In this document: positions 48,260-60,000 of the stretch, one piece after another
How positions within the stretch are numbered: the first letter of the stretch is position 1
Layout of the letters: each line of letters opens with the position of its first letter
DNA from: Membranipora membranacea
Taxonomy: Eukaryota > Bryozoa > Gymnolaemata > Cheilostomatida > Membraniporidae
Length of the DNA: 60,000 bases
Assembly (NCBI GenBank): GCA_914767715.1
Contig: OU612068.1
Span: 10,852,001 to 10,912,000, forward strand
Reading direction: 5' to 3'
The notes under the pieces: model-generated
The model's input: only the letters and a program-made list of their open reading frames with translations
Told to the model about the DNA's origin: nothing
Database searches by the model: none
Position numbers and translations under genes: made by a program

Positions 48260-51200
48260 AACCTACTTCATGAGGAGGAGCAACTCCTGCTTCTCTCAAA
48301 TCTGAAATCCGTTTGGCTCTGCGGCTTCTTGTTCTCTGTCAGCGTCCGTTTTAATGAAGCTCACTTTTGCTATAAAAAAACATGCCAAACGGCAGCATCA
48401 AAAAATTAAATCCCTCTTCGATTCTTATCAAACTCCAACCAGTTCAAGCCCTTATTGGCCTCATTCAAAACGCAGAATATTGGAATCCTCTGATTAACTG
48501 AGGGGTAATTACGCTGACTTGAAATTTACAAAAATATACCAAGGGAGGGTATCACGCTTTTTTTTCGCAACGGTCAAAAAATAGATTTGCTTCTTACCTA
48601 CTTCATGAGGAGGAGCAACTCCTGCTTGTCTTAAATCTGAAATCAGTTTGGCTCTGCGGCTTCTTGTTCTCTGTCAGCGTCCGTTTTAATGAAGCTCACT
48701 TTCGCTATAAAAAAACATGCCAAACGGCAGCATCAAAAAATTAAATCCCTCTTCGATTCTTATCAAACTCCAACCAGTTCAAGCCCTTATTGGCCTCATT
48801 CAAAACGCAGAATATTGGAATCCTCTGATTAACTGAGGGGTAATTACGCTGACTTGATATTGACAAAAATATACCAAGGGAGGGTATCACGCTTTTTTTT
48901 CGCTCCGGTCAAAAAATAGATTTGCTTCTAACCTACTTCATGAGGAGGAGCAACTCCTGCTTGTCTCAAATCTGAAATCCGTTTGGCTCTGCGGCTTCTT
49001 GTTCTCTGTCATCGTCCGTTTTAATGACGCTCACTTTTGCTAGAAAAAAACATGCCAAACGGCAGCATCAAAAAATTAAATCCCTCTTCGATTCTTATCA
49101 AACTCCAACCAGTTCAAGCCCTTATTGGCCTCATTCAAAACGCAGAATATTGGAATCCTCTGATTAACTGAGGGGTAATTACGCTGACTTGAAATTTACA
49201 AAAATATACCAAGGGAGGGTGTCACGCTTTTTTTTCGCTCCGGTCAAAAATAGATTTGCTTCTTACCTACTTCATGAGGAGGAGCAACTCCTGCTTGTCT
49301 CAAATCTGAAATCCGTTTGGCTCTGCGGCTTCTTGTTCTCTGTCAGCGTCCCTTTTAATGAAGCTCACTTTTGCTATACAAAAATCATGCCAAACGGCAG
49401 CACCAAAAAATTAAATCCCTCATCGATTCTTATCAAACTCCAACCAGTTCAAGCCCCTATTGGCCTCATTCAAAACGCAGAATATTGGAATCCTCTGATT
49501 AACTGAGGGGTAGTTATGCTGACTTGAAATTTACAAAAATATACCAAGGGAGGGTATCACGCTTTTTTTTTTCCTCCGGTCAAAAAATAGATTTGCTTCT
49601 TACCTACTTCATGAGGAGGAGCAACTACTGCTTGTCTCAAATCTGAAATCCATTTGGCTCTGCGGCTTCTTGTTCTCTGTCAGCGTCCGTTTTAATGACG
49701 CTCACTTTTGCTATAAAAAAACATGCCAAACGGCAACATCAAAAAATTAAATCCCTCTTCGATTCTTATCAAACTCCAACTAGTTCAAGCCCTTATATTG
49801 GCCTCATTCAAAACGCAGAATATTGGAATCCTCTGATTAACTGAGGGGTAATTACGCTGACTTGAAATTGACAAATATATACCAAGGGAGGGTATCACGC
49901 TTTTTTTTCGCTCCAGTCAAAAATATAGATTTGCTTCTAACCTACTTCAGGAGGAGGAGCAACTCCTGCTTGTCTCAAATCTGAAATCCGTTTGGCTCTG
50001 CGGCTTCTTGTTCTCTGTCAGCGTCCGTTTTAATGATGCTCACTTTTGCTATAAAAAAACATGCCAAACGGCAGCATCAAAAAATTAAATCCCTCTTAGA
50101 TTCTTATCAAACTCCAACCAGTTCAAGCCCTTATTGGCCTCATTCAAAACGCAGAATATTGGAATCCTCTGATTAACTGAGGGGTAATTACGCTGACTTG
50201 AAATTGACAAAAATATACCAAGGGAGGGTATCACGCTTTTTTTTCGCTCCGGTCAAAAAAATAGATTTGCTTTTAACCTACTTCAGGAGGAGGAGCAACT
50301 CCTGCTTGTCTCAAATCTGAAATTCGTTTGGCTCTGCGACTTCTTGTTCTCTGTCAGCGTCCGTTTTAATGACATTCACTTTTGCTATAAAAAAACATGC
50401 CAAACGGCAGCATCAAAAAATTAAATCCCTCTTCGATTCTTATCAAACTCCAACCAGTTCAAGCCCTTATTGGCCTCATTCAAAACGCAGAATATTGGAA
50501 TCCTCTGATTAACTGAGGGGTAATTAAGCTGACTTGCAATTTACAAAAATATACCAAGGGAGGGTATCACGCTTTTTTTTCGCTCCGGTCAAAAAATAGA
50601 TTTGCTTCTAACCTACTTCATGAGGAGGAGCAACTCCAGTGTGTCTCAAATCTGAAATCCGTTTGGCTCTGCGGCTTCTTGTTCTCTGTCTGCGTCCGTT
50701 TTAATGACGCTCACATTTGCTATAAAAAAACATGCCAAACGGCAGCATCAAAAAATTAAATCCCTCTTCGATTCTTATCAAACTCCAACCAGTTCAAGCC
50801 CTTATTGGCCTCATTCAAAACACAGAATATTGGAATCCTCTGATTAACTGAGGGGTAATTACGCTGACTTGAAATTTACAAAAATATACCAAGGGAGGGT
50901 GTCACGCTTTTTTTTCGCTCCGGTCAAAAATAGATTTGCTTCTTACCTACTTCATGAGGAGGAGCAACTCCTGCTTGTCTCAAATCTGAAATCCGTTTGG
51001 CTCTGCGGCTTCTTGTTCTCTGTCAGCGTCCGTTTTAATGAAGCTCACTTTCGCTATAAAAAGACATGCCAAACGGCAGCATCAAAAAATTAAATCCCTC
51101 TTAGATTCTTATCAAACTCCAACCAGTTCAAGCCCTTATTGGCCTCATTCAAAACGCAGAATATTGGAATCCTCTGATTAACTGAGGGGTAATTACGCTG

Positions 51201-54200
51201 ACTTGAAATTGACAAAAATATACCAAGGGAGGGTATCACGCTTTTTTTTCGCTCCGGTCAAAAAATAGATTTGCTTCTAACCTACTTCATGAGGAGGAGC
51301 AACTCCTGCTTGTCTCAAATCTGAAATCCGTTTGGCTCTGCGGCTTCTTGTTCTCTGTCATCCTCCGTTTTAATGACGCTCACTTTTGCTAGAAAAAAAC
51401 ATGCCAAACGGCAGCATCAAAAAATTAAATCCCTCTTCGATTCTTATCAAACTCCAACCAGTTCAAGCCCTTATTGGCCTCATTCAAAACGCAGAATATT
51501 GGAATCCTCTGATTAACTGAGGGGTAATTACGCTGACTTGAAATTGACAAAAATATACCAAGGGAGGGCATCACGCTTTTTTTTCGCTCCGGTCAAAAAA
51601 TAGATTTGCTTCTAACCTACTTCATGAGGAAGAGCAACTCCTGCTTGTCTCAAATCTGAAATCCGTTTGGCTCTGCGGCTTCTTGTTCTCTGTCATCGTC
51701 CGTTTTAATAACGCTCACTTTTGCTATAAAAAAACATGCCAAACGGCAGCATCAAAAAATTAAATCCCTCTTCGATTCTTATCAAACTCCAACCAGTTCA
51801 AGCCCTTATTGGCCTCATTCAAAAAGCAGAATATTGGAATCCTCTGATTAACTGAGGGGTAATTACGCTGACTTGAAATTTACAAAAATATACCAAGGGA
51901 GGGTGTCACGCTTTTTTTTCGCTCCGGTCAAAAATAGATTTGCTTCTTACCTACTTCATGAGGAGGAGCAACTCCTGCTTGTCTCAAATCTGAAATCCGT
52001 TTGGCTCTGCGGCTTCTTGTTCTCTGTCAGCGTCCGTTTTAATGACGCTCACTTTTGCTATAAAAAAACATGCCAAACGGCAGCATCAAAAAATTAAATC
52101 CCTCTTCGATTCTTATCAAACTCCAACCAGTTCAAGCCCTTATTGGCCTCATTCAAAACGCAGAATATTGGAATCCTCTGATTAACTGAGGGGTAATTAC
52201 GCTGACTTGAAATTGACAAAAATATACCAAGGGAGGGTATCACGCTTTTTTTTCGCTCCGGTCAAAAAATAGATTTGCTTCTAACCTACTTCATGAGGAG
52301 GAGCAACTCCTGCTTGTCTCAAATCTGAAATCCGTTTGGCTCTGCGGCTTCTTGTTCTCTGTCATCGTCCGTTTTAATGACGCTCACTTTTGCTATAAAA
52401 AAACATGCCAAACGGCAGCATCAAAAAATTCAATCCCTCTTCGATTCTTATCAAACTCCAACCAGTTCAAGCCCTTATTGGCCTCATTCAAAACGCAGAA
52501 TATTGGAATCCTCTGATTAACTGAGGGGTAATTACGCTGACTTGAAATTTACAAAAATATACCAAGGGAGGGTGTCACGCTTTTTTTTCGCTCCGGTCAA
52601 AAATAGATTTGCTTCTTACCTACTTCATGAGGAGGAGCAACTCCTGCTTGTCTCAAATCTGAAATCCGATTGGCTCTGCGGCTTCTTGTTCTCTGTCAGC
52701 GTCCCTTTTAATGAAACTCACTTTTGCTATACAAAAAACATGCCAAACGGCAGCACCAAAAAATTAAATCCCTCATCGATTCTTATCAAACTCCAACCAG
52801 TTCAAGCCCCTATTGGCCTCATTCAAAACGCAGAATATTGGAATCCTCTGATTAACTGAGGGGTAATTATGCTGACTTGAAATTTACAAAAATATACCAA
52901 GGGAGGGTATCACGCTTTTTTTTCGCTCCGGTCAAAAAATAGAGTTGCTTCTAACATACTTCATGAGGAGGAGCAACTCCTGCTTGTCTCAAATCTGAAA
53001 TCCGTTTGGCTCTGCGGCTTCTTGTTCTCTGTCAGCGTCCGTTTTAATGACGCTCACTTTTGCTATAAAAAAACATGCCAAACGGCAGCATCCAAAAATT
53101 AAATCCCTCTTAGATTCTTATCAAACTCCAACCAGTTCAAGCCCTTATTGGCCTCATTCAAAACGCAGAATATTGGAATCCTCTGATTAACTGAGGGGTA
53201 ATTACGCTGACTTGAAATTTACAAAAATATACCAAGGGAGGGTATCACGCTTCTTTTTCCCTCCGGTCAAAAAATAGATTTGCTTCTTACCTACCTCATG
53301 AGGAGGAGCAACTCCTGCTTGTCTCAAATCTGAAATCCGTTTGGCTCTGCGGCTTCTTGTTCTCTGTCAGCGTCCGTTTTAATGACGCTCACTTTTGCTA
53401 TAAAAAAACATGCCAAACGGCAACATCAAAAAATTAAATCCCTCTTCGATTCTTATCAAACTCCAACTAGTTCAAGCCCTTATTGGCCTCATTCAAAACG
53501 CAGAATATTGGAATCCTCTGATTAACTGAGGGGTAATTACGCTGACTTGAAATTGACAAAAATATACCAAGGGAGGGTATCACGCTTTTTTTTCGCTCCG
53601 GTCAAAAAAATAGATTTGCTTTTAACCTACTTCAGGAGGAGGAGCAACTCCTGCTTGTCTCAAATCTGAAATTCGTTTGGCTCTGCGGCTTCTTGTTCTC
53701 TGTCAGCGTCCGTTTTAATGACATTCACTTTTGCTATAAAAAAACATGCCAAACGGCAGCATCAAAAAATTAAATCCCTCTTCGATTCTTATCAAACTCC
53801 AACCAGTTCAAGCCCTTATTGGCCTCATTCAAAACGCAGAATATTGGAATCCTCTGATTAACTGAGGGGTAATTACGCTGGCTTGCAATTTACAAAAATA
53901 TACCAAGGGAGGGTATCACGCTTTTTTTTCGCTCCGGTCAAAAAATAGATTTGCTTCTAACCTACTTCATGAGGAGGAGCAACTCCAGTTTGTCTCAAAT
54001 CTGAAATCCGTTTGGCTCTGCGGCTTCTTGTTCTCTGTCTGCGTCCGTTTTAATGCCGCTCACATTTGCTATAAAAAAACATGCCAAACGGCAGCATCAA
54101 AAAATTAAATCCCTCTTCGATTCTTATCAAACTCCAACCAGTTCAAGCCCTTATTGGCCTCATTCAAAACGCAGAATATTGGAATCCTCTGATTAACTGA

Positions 54201-55234
54201 GGGGTAATTACGCTGACTTGAAATTGACAAAAATATACCAAGGGAGGGTATCACGCTTTTTTTTCGCTCCGGTCAAAAAATAGATTTGCTTCTAACCTAC
54301 TTCATGAGGAGGAGCAACTCCTGCTTGTCTCAAATCTGAAATCCGTTTGGCTCTGCGGCTTCTTGTTCTCTGTCATCGTCCGTTTTAATGACGCTCACTT
54401 TTGCTAGAAAAAAACATGCCAAACGGCAACATCAAAAAATTAAATCCCTCTTCGATTCTTATCAAACTCCAACTAGTTCAAGCCCTTATTGGCCTCATTC
54501 AAAACGCAGAATATTGGAATCCTCTGATTAACTGAGGGGTAATTACGCTGACTTGAAATTGACAAAAATATACCAAGGGAGGGTATCACGCTTTTTTTTC
54601 GCTCCGGTCAAAAAAATAGATTTGCTTTTAACCTACTTCAGGAGGAGGAGCAACTCCTGCTTGTCTCAAATCTGAAATCCGTTTGGCTCTGCGGCTTCTT
54701 GTTCTCTGTCAGCGTCCGTTTTAATGACGTTCACTTTTGCTATAAAAAAACATGCCAAACGGCAGCATCAAAAAATTAAATCCCTCTTCGATTCTTATCA
54801 AACTCCAACCAGTTCAAGCCCTTATTGGCCTCATTCAAAACGCAGAATATTGGAATCCTCTGATTAACTGAGGGGTAATTACGCTGACTTGAAATTTACA
54901 AAAATATACCAAGGGAGGGTATCACGCTTTTTTTTCGCTCCGGTCAAAAAATAGATTTGCTTCTAACCTACTTCATGAGGAGGAGCAACTCCAGTTTGTC
55001 TCAAATCTGAACTCCGTTTGGCTCTGCGGCTTCTTGTTCTCTGTCTGCGTCCGTTTTAATGACGCTCACATTTGCTATAAAAAAACATGCCAAACGGCAG
55101 CATCAAAAAATTAAATCCCTCTTCGATTCTTATCAAACTCCAACCAGTTCAAGCCCTTATTGGCCTCATTCAAAACACAGAATATTGGAATCCTCTGATT
55201 AACTGAGGGGTAATTACGCTGACTTGAAATTTAC

Positions 55235-57850
55235 AAAAAAATACCAAGGGAGGGTATCATGCTTTTTTTTCGCTCCGGTCAAAAAATAGATTTGCTTCTT
55301 ACCTACTTCATGAGGAGGAGCAACTCCTGCTTGTCTCAAATCTGAAATTCGTTTGGCTCTGCGGCTTCTTGTTCTCCGTCAGCGTCTGTTTTAATGACGC
55401 TCACTTTTGCTATAAAAAAACATGCCAAACGGCAGCATCAAAAAATTGAATCCCTCTTCGATTCTTATCAAACTCCAACCAGTCAAAGCCCTTATTGGCC
55501 TCATTCAAAACGCAGAATATTGGAATCCTCTGATTAACTGAGGGGTGATTACGCTGACTTGAAATTTACAAAAATATACCAAGGGAGGGTATCACGCTTT
55601 TTTGTCGCTCCAGTCAAAAAATAGATTTGCTTCTAACCTACTTCATGAGGAGGAGCAACTCCTGCTTGTCTCAAATCTGAAATCCGTTTGGCTCTGCGGC
55701 TTCTTGTTCTCTGTCAGCGTCCGTTTTAATGAAGCTCACTTTTGCTATAAAAAAACATGCCAAACGGCAGCATCAAAAAACTGAATCCCTCTTCGATTCT
55801 TATCAAACTCCAACCAGTTCAAGCCCTTATTGGCCTCATTCAAAACGCAGAATATTGGAATCCTCTGATTAACTGAGGGGTAATTACGCTGACTTGAAAT
55901 TTACAAAAATATACCAAGGGAGGGTATCACGCTTTTTTTTCGCAACGGTCAAAAAATAGATTTGCTTCTTACCTACTTCATGAGGAGGAGCAACTCCTGC
56001 TTGTCTCAAATCTGAAATCCGTTTGGCTCTGCGGCTTCTTGTTCTCTGTCAGCGTCCGTTTTAATGAAGCTCACTTTCGCTATAAAAAAACATGCCAAAC
56101 GGCAGCATCAAAAAATTAAATCCCTCTTCGATTCTTATCAAACTCCAACCAGTTCAAGCCCTTATTGGCCTCATTCAAAACGGAGAATATTGGAATCCTC
56201 TGATTAACTGAGGGGTAATTGCGCTGACCTGAAATTGACAAAAATATACCAAGGGAGGGTATCACGCTTTTTTTTCGCTCCGGTCAAAAAATAGATTTGC
56301 TTCTAACCTACTTCATGAGGAGGAGCAACTCCTGCTTGTCTCAAATCTGAAATCCGTTTGGCTCTGCGGCTTCTTGTTCTCTGTCATCGTCCGTTTTAAT
56401 GACGCTCACTTTTGCTAGAAACAAACATGCCAAACGGCAGCATCAAAAAATTAAATCCCTCTTCGATTCTTATCAAACTCCAACCAGTTCAAGCCCTTAT
56501 TGGCCTCATTCAAAACACAGAATATTGGAATCCTCTGATTAACTGAGGGGTAATTACGCTGACTTGAAATTTACAAAAAAATACCAAGGGAGGGTATCAT
56601 GCTTTTTTTTCGCTCCGGTCAAAAAATAGATTTGCTTCTTACCTACTTCATGAGGAGGAGCAACTCCTGCTTGTCTCAAATCTGAAATTCGTTTGGCTCT
56701 GCGGCTTCTTGTTCTCCGTCAGCGTCTGTTTTAATGACGCTCACTTTTGCTATAAAAAAACATGCCAAACGGCAGCATCAAAAAATTGAATCCCTCTTCG
56801 ATTCTTATCAAACTCCAACCAGTCAAAGCCCTTATTGGCCTCATTCAAAACGCAGAATATTGGAATCCTCTGATTAACTGAGGGGTGATTACGCTGACTT
56901 GAAATTTACAAAAATATACCAAGGGAGGGTATCACGCTTTTTTTTCGCTCCAGTCAAAAAATAGATTTGCTTCTAACCTACTTCATGAGGAGGAGCAACT
57001 CCTGCTTGTCTCAAATCTGAAATCCGTTTGGCTCTGCGGCTTCTTGTTCTCTGTCAGCGTCCGTTTTAATGAAGCTCACTTTTGCTATAAAAAAACATGC
57101 CAAACGGCAGCATCAAAAAACTGAATCCCTCTTCGATTCTTATCAAACTCCAACCAGTTCAAGCCCTTATTGGCCTCATTCAAAACGCAGAATATTGGAA
57201 TCCTCTGATTAACTGAGGGGTAATTACGCTGACTTGAAATTTACAAAAATATACCAAGGGAGGGTATCACGCTTTTTTTTCGCAACGGTCAAAAAATAGA
57301 TTTGCTTCTTACCTACTTCATGAGGAGGAGCAACTCCTGCTTGTCTCAAATCTGAAATCCGTTTGGCTCTGCGGCTTCTTGTTCTCTGTCAGCGTCCGTT
57401 TTAATGAAGCTCACTTTCGCTATAAAAAAACATGCCAAACGGCAGCATCAAAAAATTAAATCCCTCTTCGATTCTTATCAAACTCCAACCAGTTCAAGCC
57501 CTTATTGGCCTCATTCAAAACGGAGAATATTGGAATCCTCTGATTAACTGAGGGGTAATTGCGCTGACCTGAAATTGACAAAAATATACCAAGGGAGGGT
57601 ATCACGCTTTTTTTTCGCTCCGGTCAAAAAATAGATTTGCTTCTAACCTACTTCATGAGGAGGAGCAACTCCTGCTTGTCTCAAATCTGAAATCCGTTTG
57701 GCTCTGCGGCTTCTTGTTCTCTGTCATCGTCCGTTTTAATGACACTCACTTTTGCTAGAAACAAACATGCCAAACGGCAGCATCAAAAAATTAAATCCCT
57801 CTTCGATTCTTATCAAACTCCAACCAGTTCAAGCCCTTATTGGCCTCATT
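55235..57850 (+). repeat. 1340-bp tandem duplication in the right large block
   Basis: Same two rounds of four units as at 32783-35400, at 55235-56574 and 56575-57850. Its presence in both large blocks shows it preceded the large duplication. Confidence 0.87.
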
Positions 57851-60000
57851 CAAAACGCAGAATATTGGAGTCCTCTGATTAACTGAGGGGTAATTAAGCT
57901 GACTTGAAATTTACAAAAATATACCAAGGGAGGGTATCACGCTTTTTTTTCGCTCCGGTCAAAAAATAGATTTGCTTCTAACCTACTTCATGAGGAGGAG
58001 CAACTCCTGCTTGTCTCGAATCTGAAATCCGTTTGGCTCTGCGGCTTCTTGTTCTCTGTCAGCGTCCGTTTTAATGAAGCTCACTTTTGCTATAAAAAAA
58101 CATGCCAAACGGCAGCATCAAAAAATTAAATCCCTCTTCGATTCTTATCAAACTCCTACCAGTTCAAGCCCTTATTGGCCTCATTCAAAACGCAGAATAT
58201 TGGAATCCTCTGATTAACTGAGGGGTAATTACGCTGACTTGAAATTTACAAAAATATACCAAGGGAGGGTATCACGCTTTTTTTTCGCAACGGTCAAAAA
58301 ATAGACTTGCTTCTAACCTACTTCATGAGGAGGAGCAACTCCTGCTTGTCTCAAATCTGAAATCTGTTTGGCTCTGCGGCTTCTTGTTCTCTGTCAGCGT
58401 CCGTTTTAATGACGCTCACTTTTGCTATAAAAAAACATGCCAAACGGCAGCATCAAAAAATTAAATCCCTCTTCGATTCTTATCAAACTCCAACCAATTC
58501 AAGCCCTTATTGGCCTCATTCAAAACGCAGAATATTGGATTCCTCTGATTAACTGAGGGGTAATTACGCTGACTTGAAATTTACAAAAATATACCAAGGG
58601 AGGGTGTCATGCTTTTTTTTCGCTCCGGTCAAAAAATAGATTTGCTTCTTACCTACTTCATGAGGAGGAGCAACTCCTGCTTGTCTCAAATCTGAAATCC
58701 GTTTGGCTCTGCGGCTTCTTGTTCTCTGTCAGCGTCCGTTTTAATGACGCTCACTTTCGCTATAAAATAACATGCCAAACGGCAGCATCAAAAAATTAAA
58801 TCCCTCTTCGATTCTTATCAAACTCCAACCAGTTCAAGCCCTTATTGGCCTCATTCAAAACGCAGAATATTGGAATCCTCTGATTAACTGAGGGGTAATT
58901 ACGCTGACTTGAAATTGACAGAAATATACCAAGGGAGGGTATCACGCTTTGTTTTCGCTCCGGTCAAAAAATAGATTTGCTTCTAACCTACTTCATGAGG
59001 AGGAGCAACTCCTGCTTGTCTCAAATCTGAAATCCGTTCGGCTCTGCGGCTTCTTGTTCTCTGTCAGCGTCCGTTTTAATGACGCTCACTTTTGCTATAA
59101 AAAAACATGCCAAACGGCAGCATCAAAAAATTAAACCCCTCTTCGATTCTTATCAAACTCCAACCAGTTCAAGCCCTTATTGGCCTCATTCAAAACGCAG
59201 AATATTGGAATCCTCTGATCAACTGAGGGGTAAATACGCTGACTTGAAATTTACAAAAATATACCAAGGGAGGGTATCACGCTTTTTTTTCGCTCCAGTC
59301 AAAAAATAGATTTGCTTCTAACCTACTTCATGAGGAGGAGCAACTCCTGCTTGTCTCAAATCTGAAATCCGTTTGGCTCTGCGGCTTCTTGTTCTCCGAC
59401 AGCGTCTGTTTTAATGACGCTCACTTTTGCTATAAAAAAACATGCCAAACGGCAGCATCAAAAAATTAAATCCCTCTTCGATTCTTATCAAACTCCAACC
59501 AGTTCAAGCCCTTATTGGCCTCATTCAAAACGCAGAATATTGGAACCCTCGAATTAACTGAGGGGTAATTACGCTGACTTGAAATTTACAATAATATACC
59601 AAGGGAGGGTATCACGCTTTTTTTTCGCTCCGGTCAAAAAATAGATTTGCTTCTAACCTACTTCATGAGGAGGAGCAACTCCTGCTTGTCTCAAATCTGA
59701 AATCCGTTTGGCTCTGCGGCTTCTTGTTCTCTGTCAGCGTCTGTTTTAATGACGCTCACTTTTGCTATAAAAAAACATGCCAAACGGCAGCATCAAAAAA
59801 TTAAATCCCTCTTCGATTCTTATCAAACTCCAACCAGTTCAAGCCCTTATTGGCCTCATTCAAAACGCAGAATATTGGAATCCTCTGATTAACTGAGGGG
59901 TAATTACGCTGACTTGAAATTTACAAAAATATACCAAGGGAGGGTATCACGCTTTTTTTTCGCTCCGGTCAAAAAATAGATTTGCTTCTAACCTACTTCA

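Larger units (their letters stand above)
14131..60000 (+). repeat. Satellite B array, about 335-bp unit, about 137 copies
   Basis: Head-to-tail tandem array of a second, unrelated satellite. Using the TGAGGGGTAATTA element as an anchor, copies fall at 14311, 14646, 14982, 15318 and 15653, giving 335-336 bp spacing. Small length changes come from the T8 and A6 tracts and from a TA insertion (CCTTATATTGG) in one subtype. The order along the unit is: AAATTTACAAAAATATACC, AAGGGAGGG, a T-tract, CTCCGGTC plus an A-tract, CTACTTCATGAGGAGGAGC, CTCTGCGGCTTCTTG, a GTCCGTTTTAATGACGCTC segment, CTATAAAAAAACATGCC, AAACGGCAGC, TCAAACTCCAACC, GCCTCATTC, GAATATTGGAATCC, CTGATTAACTGAGGGG. All copies face the same way. 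The array runs through the right edge. No gene, transposon or unique insert was seen in the 45.9 kb. Confidence 0.97.
43470..60000 (+). repeat. Large satellite B block, right copy
   Basis: Partner of 16660-37548, differing by one gained and two absent multi-unit duplications and by very few point changes. Point changes noticed are GAAACTC at 52714-52720 (left copies GAAGCTC) and CTCCTACC at 58153-58160 (left copy CTCCAACC at 35701-35708). The left boundary is in the unit at about 43.14 kb, which resembles its counterpart at about 16.34 kb but has AACTGATGGG, AAAGTGAC and AAAAAGTAG. The block continues past the window edge. Confidence 0.9.

Noticed and set aside
14131-60000. CRISPR array
   Set aside because: There are no short repeats alternating with unique spacers. 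The entire 335-bp unit is repeated.
1-60000. CENP-B box, telomeric repeat, tRNA or rRNA gene, transposon ends
   Set aside because: Reading for TTCGNNNNANNCGGG-type boxes, TTAGG/TTAGGG-type runs, tRNA A/B boxes and terminal inverted repeats gave nothing convincing on either strand.
1-60000. Common ancestry of satellites A and B
   Set aside because: Both are AT-rich with similar short words (for example TCGATT, TTGCTTC/TTCTTGC), but I found no alignable stretch between the consensus units.

Overview
This window holds no gene that I can support. It consists of two tandemly repeated satellite DNAs, fused head to tail with no unique sequence, transposon or RNA gene between them. Satellite A (1 to about 14130) has a 178-bp unit: 79 full copies plus one cut short. 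Satellite B (about 14131 to 60000) has an unrelated unit of about 335 bp, in roughly 137 copies. Every copy of both lies in the same orientation. Both arrays run up to the window edges, so neither outer end is visible.

This layout points to a eukaryotic chromosome: long homogeneous arrays, unit sizes near one and two nucleosomes, higher-order repeats and no coding density. The likely setting is pericentromeric, centromeric or subtelomeric heterochromatin. I do not recognise either family and cannot name the organism. The open frames of 60-105 codons are accidents of the repeat: they recur in register with the unit, overlap one another, and open or close with single-base variants.

Layout. Satellite A is built from about a dozen monomer subtypes that recur in blocks at exact multiples of 178 bp: 5 units (890 bp), 9 (1602), 29 (5161), 43 (7654) and 45 (8010). 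At 14129-14130 a satellite A unit stops after 68 bp and continues directly inside a satellite B unit, sharing only two bases (CT). Units on both sides of this joint carry private mutations not seen deeper in the arrays.

Satellite B shows a readable history of nested unequal exchange. Segments of 4 (1340 bp), 5 (about 1.67 kb), 6 (2014 bp), 8 (2684 bp), 9 (3017 bp) and 16 units (5361 bp) are duplicated in tandem. A much larger block, about 16.68-37.55 kb, recurs at about 43.49-60.0 kb and beyond the right edge. The offset between the two big copies steps from 26810 to 29827 to 27813 to 22452. The steps are exactly the 3017-bp duplication present only in the right copy and the 2014- and 5361-bp duplications present only in the left copy. 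Few single-base differences separate the copies, so the events are recent, or (to be excluded) partly an assembly effect.

The point of interest is therefore genomic: a directly fused two-satellite boundary and an unusually legible record of satellite turnover, with breakpoints that in some cases can be placed within tens of bases. I see no evidence for a new protein-coding or RNA-based system.
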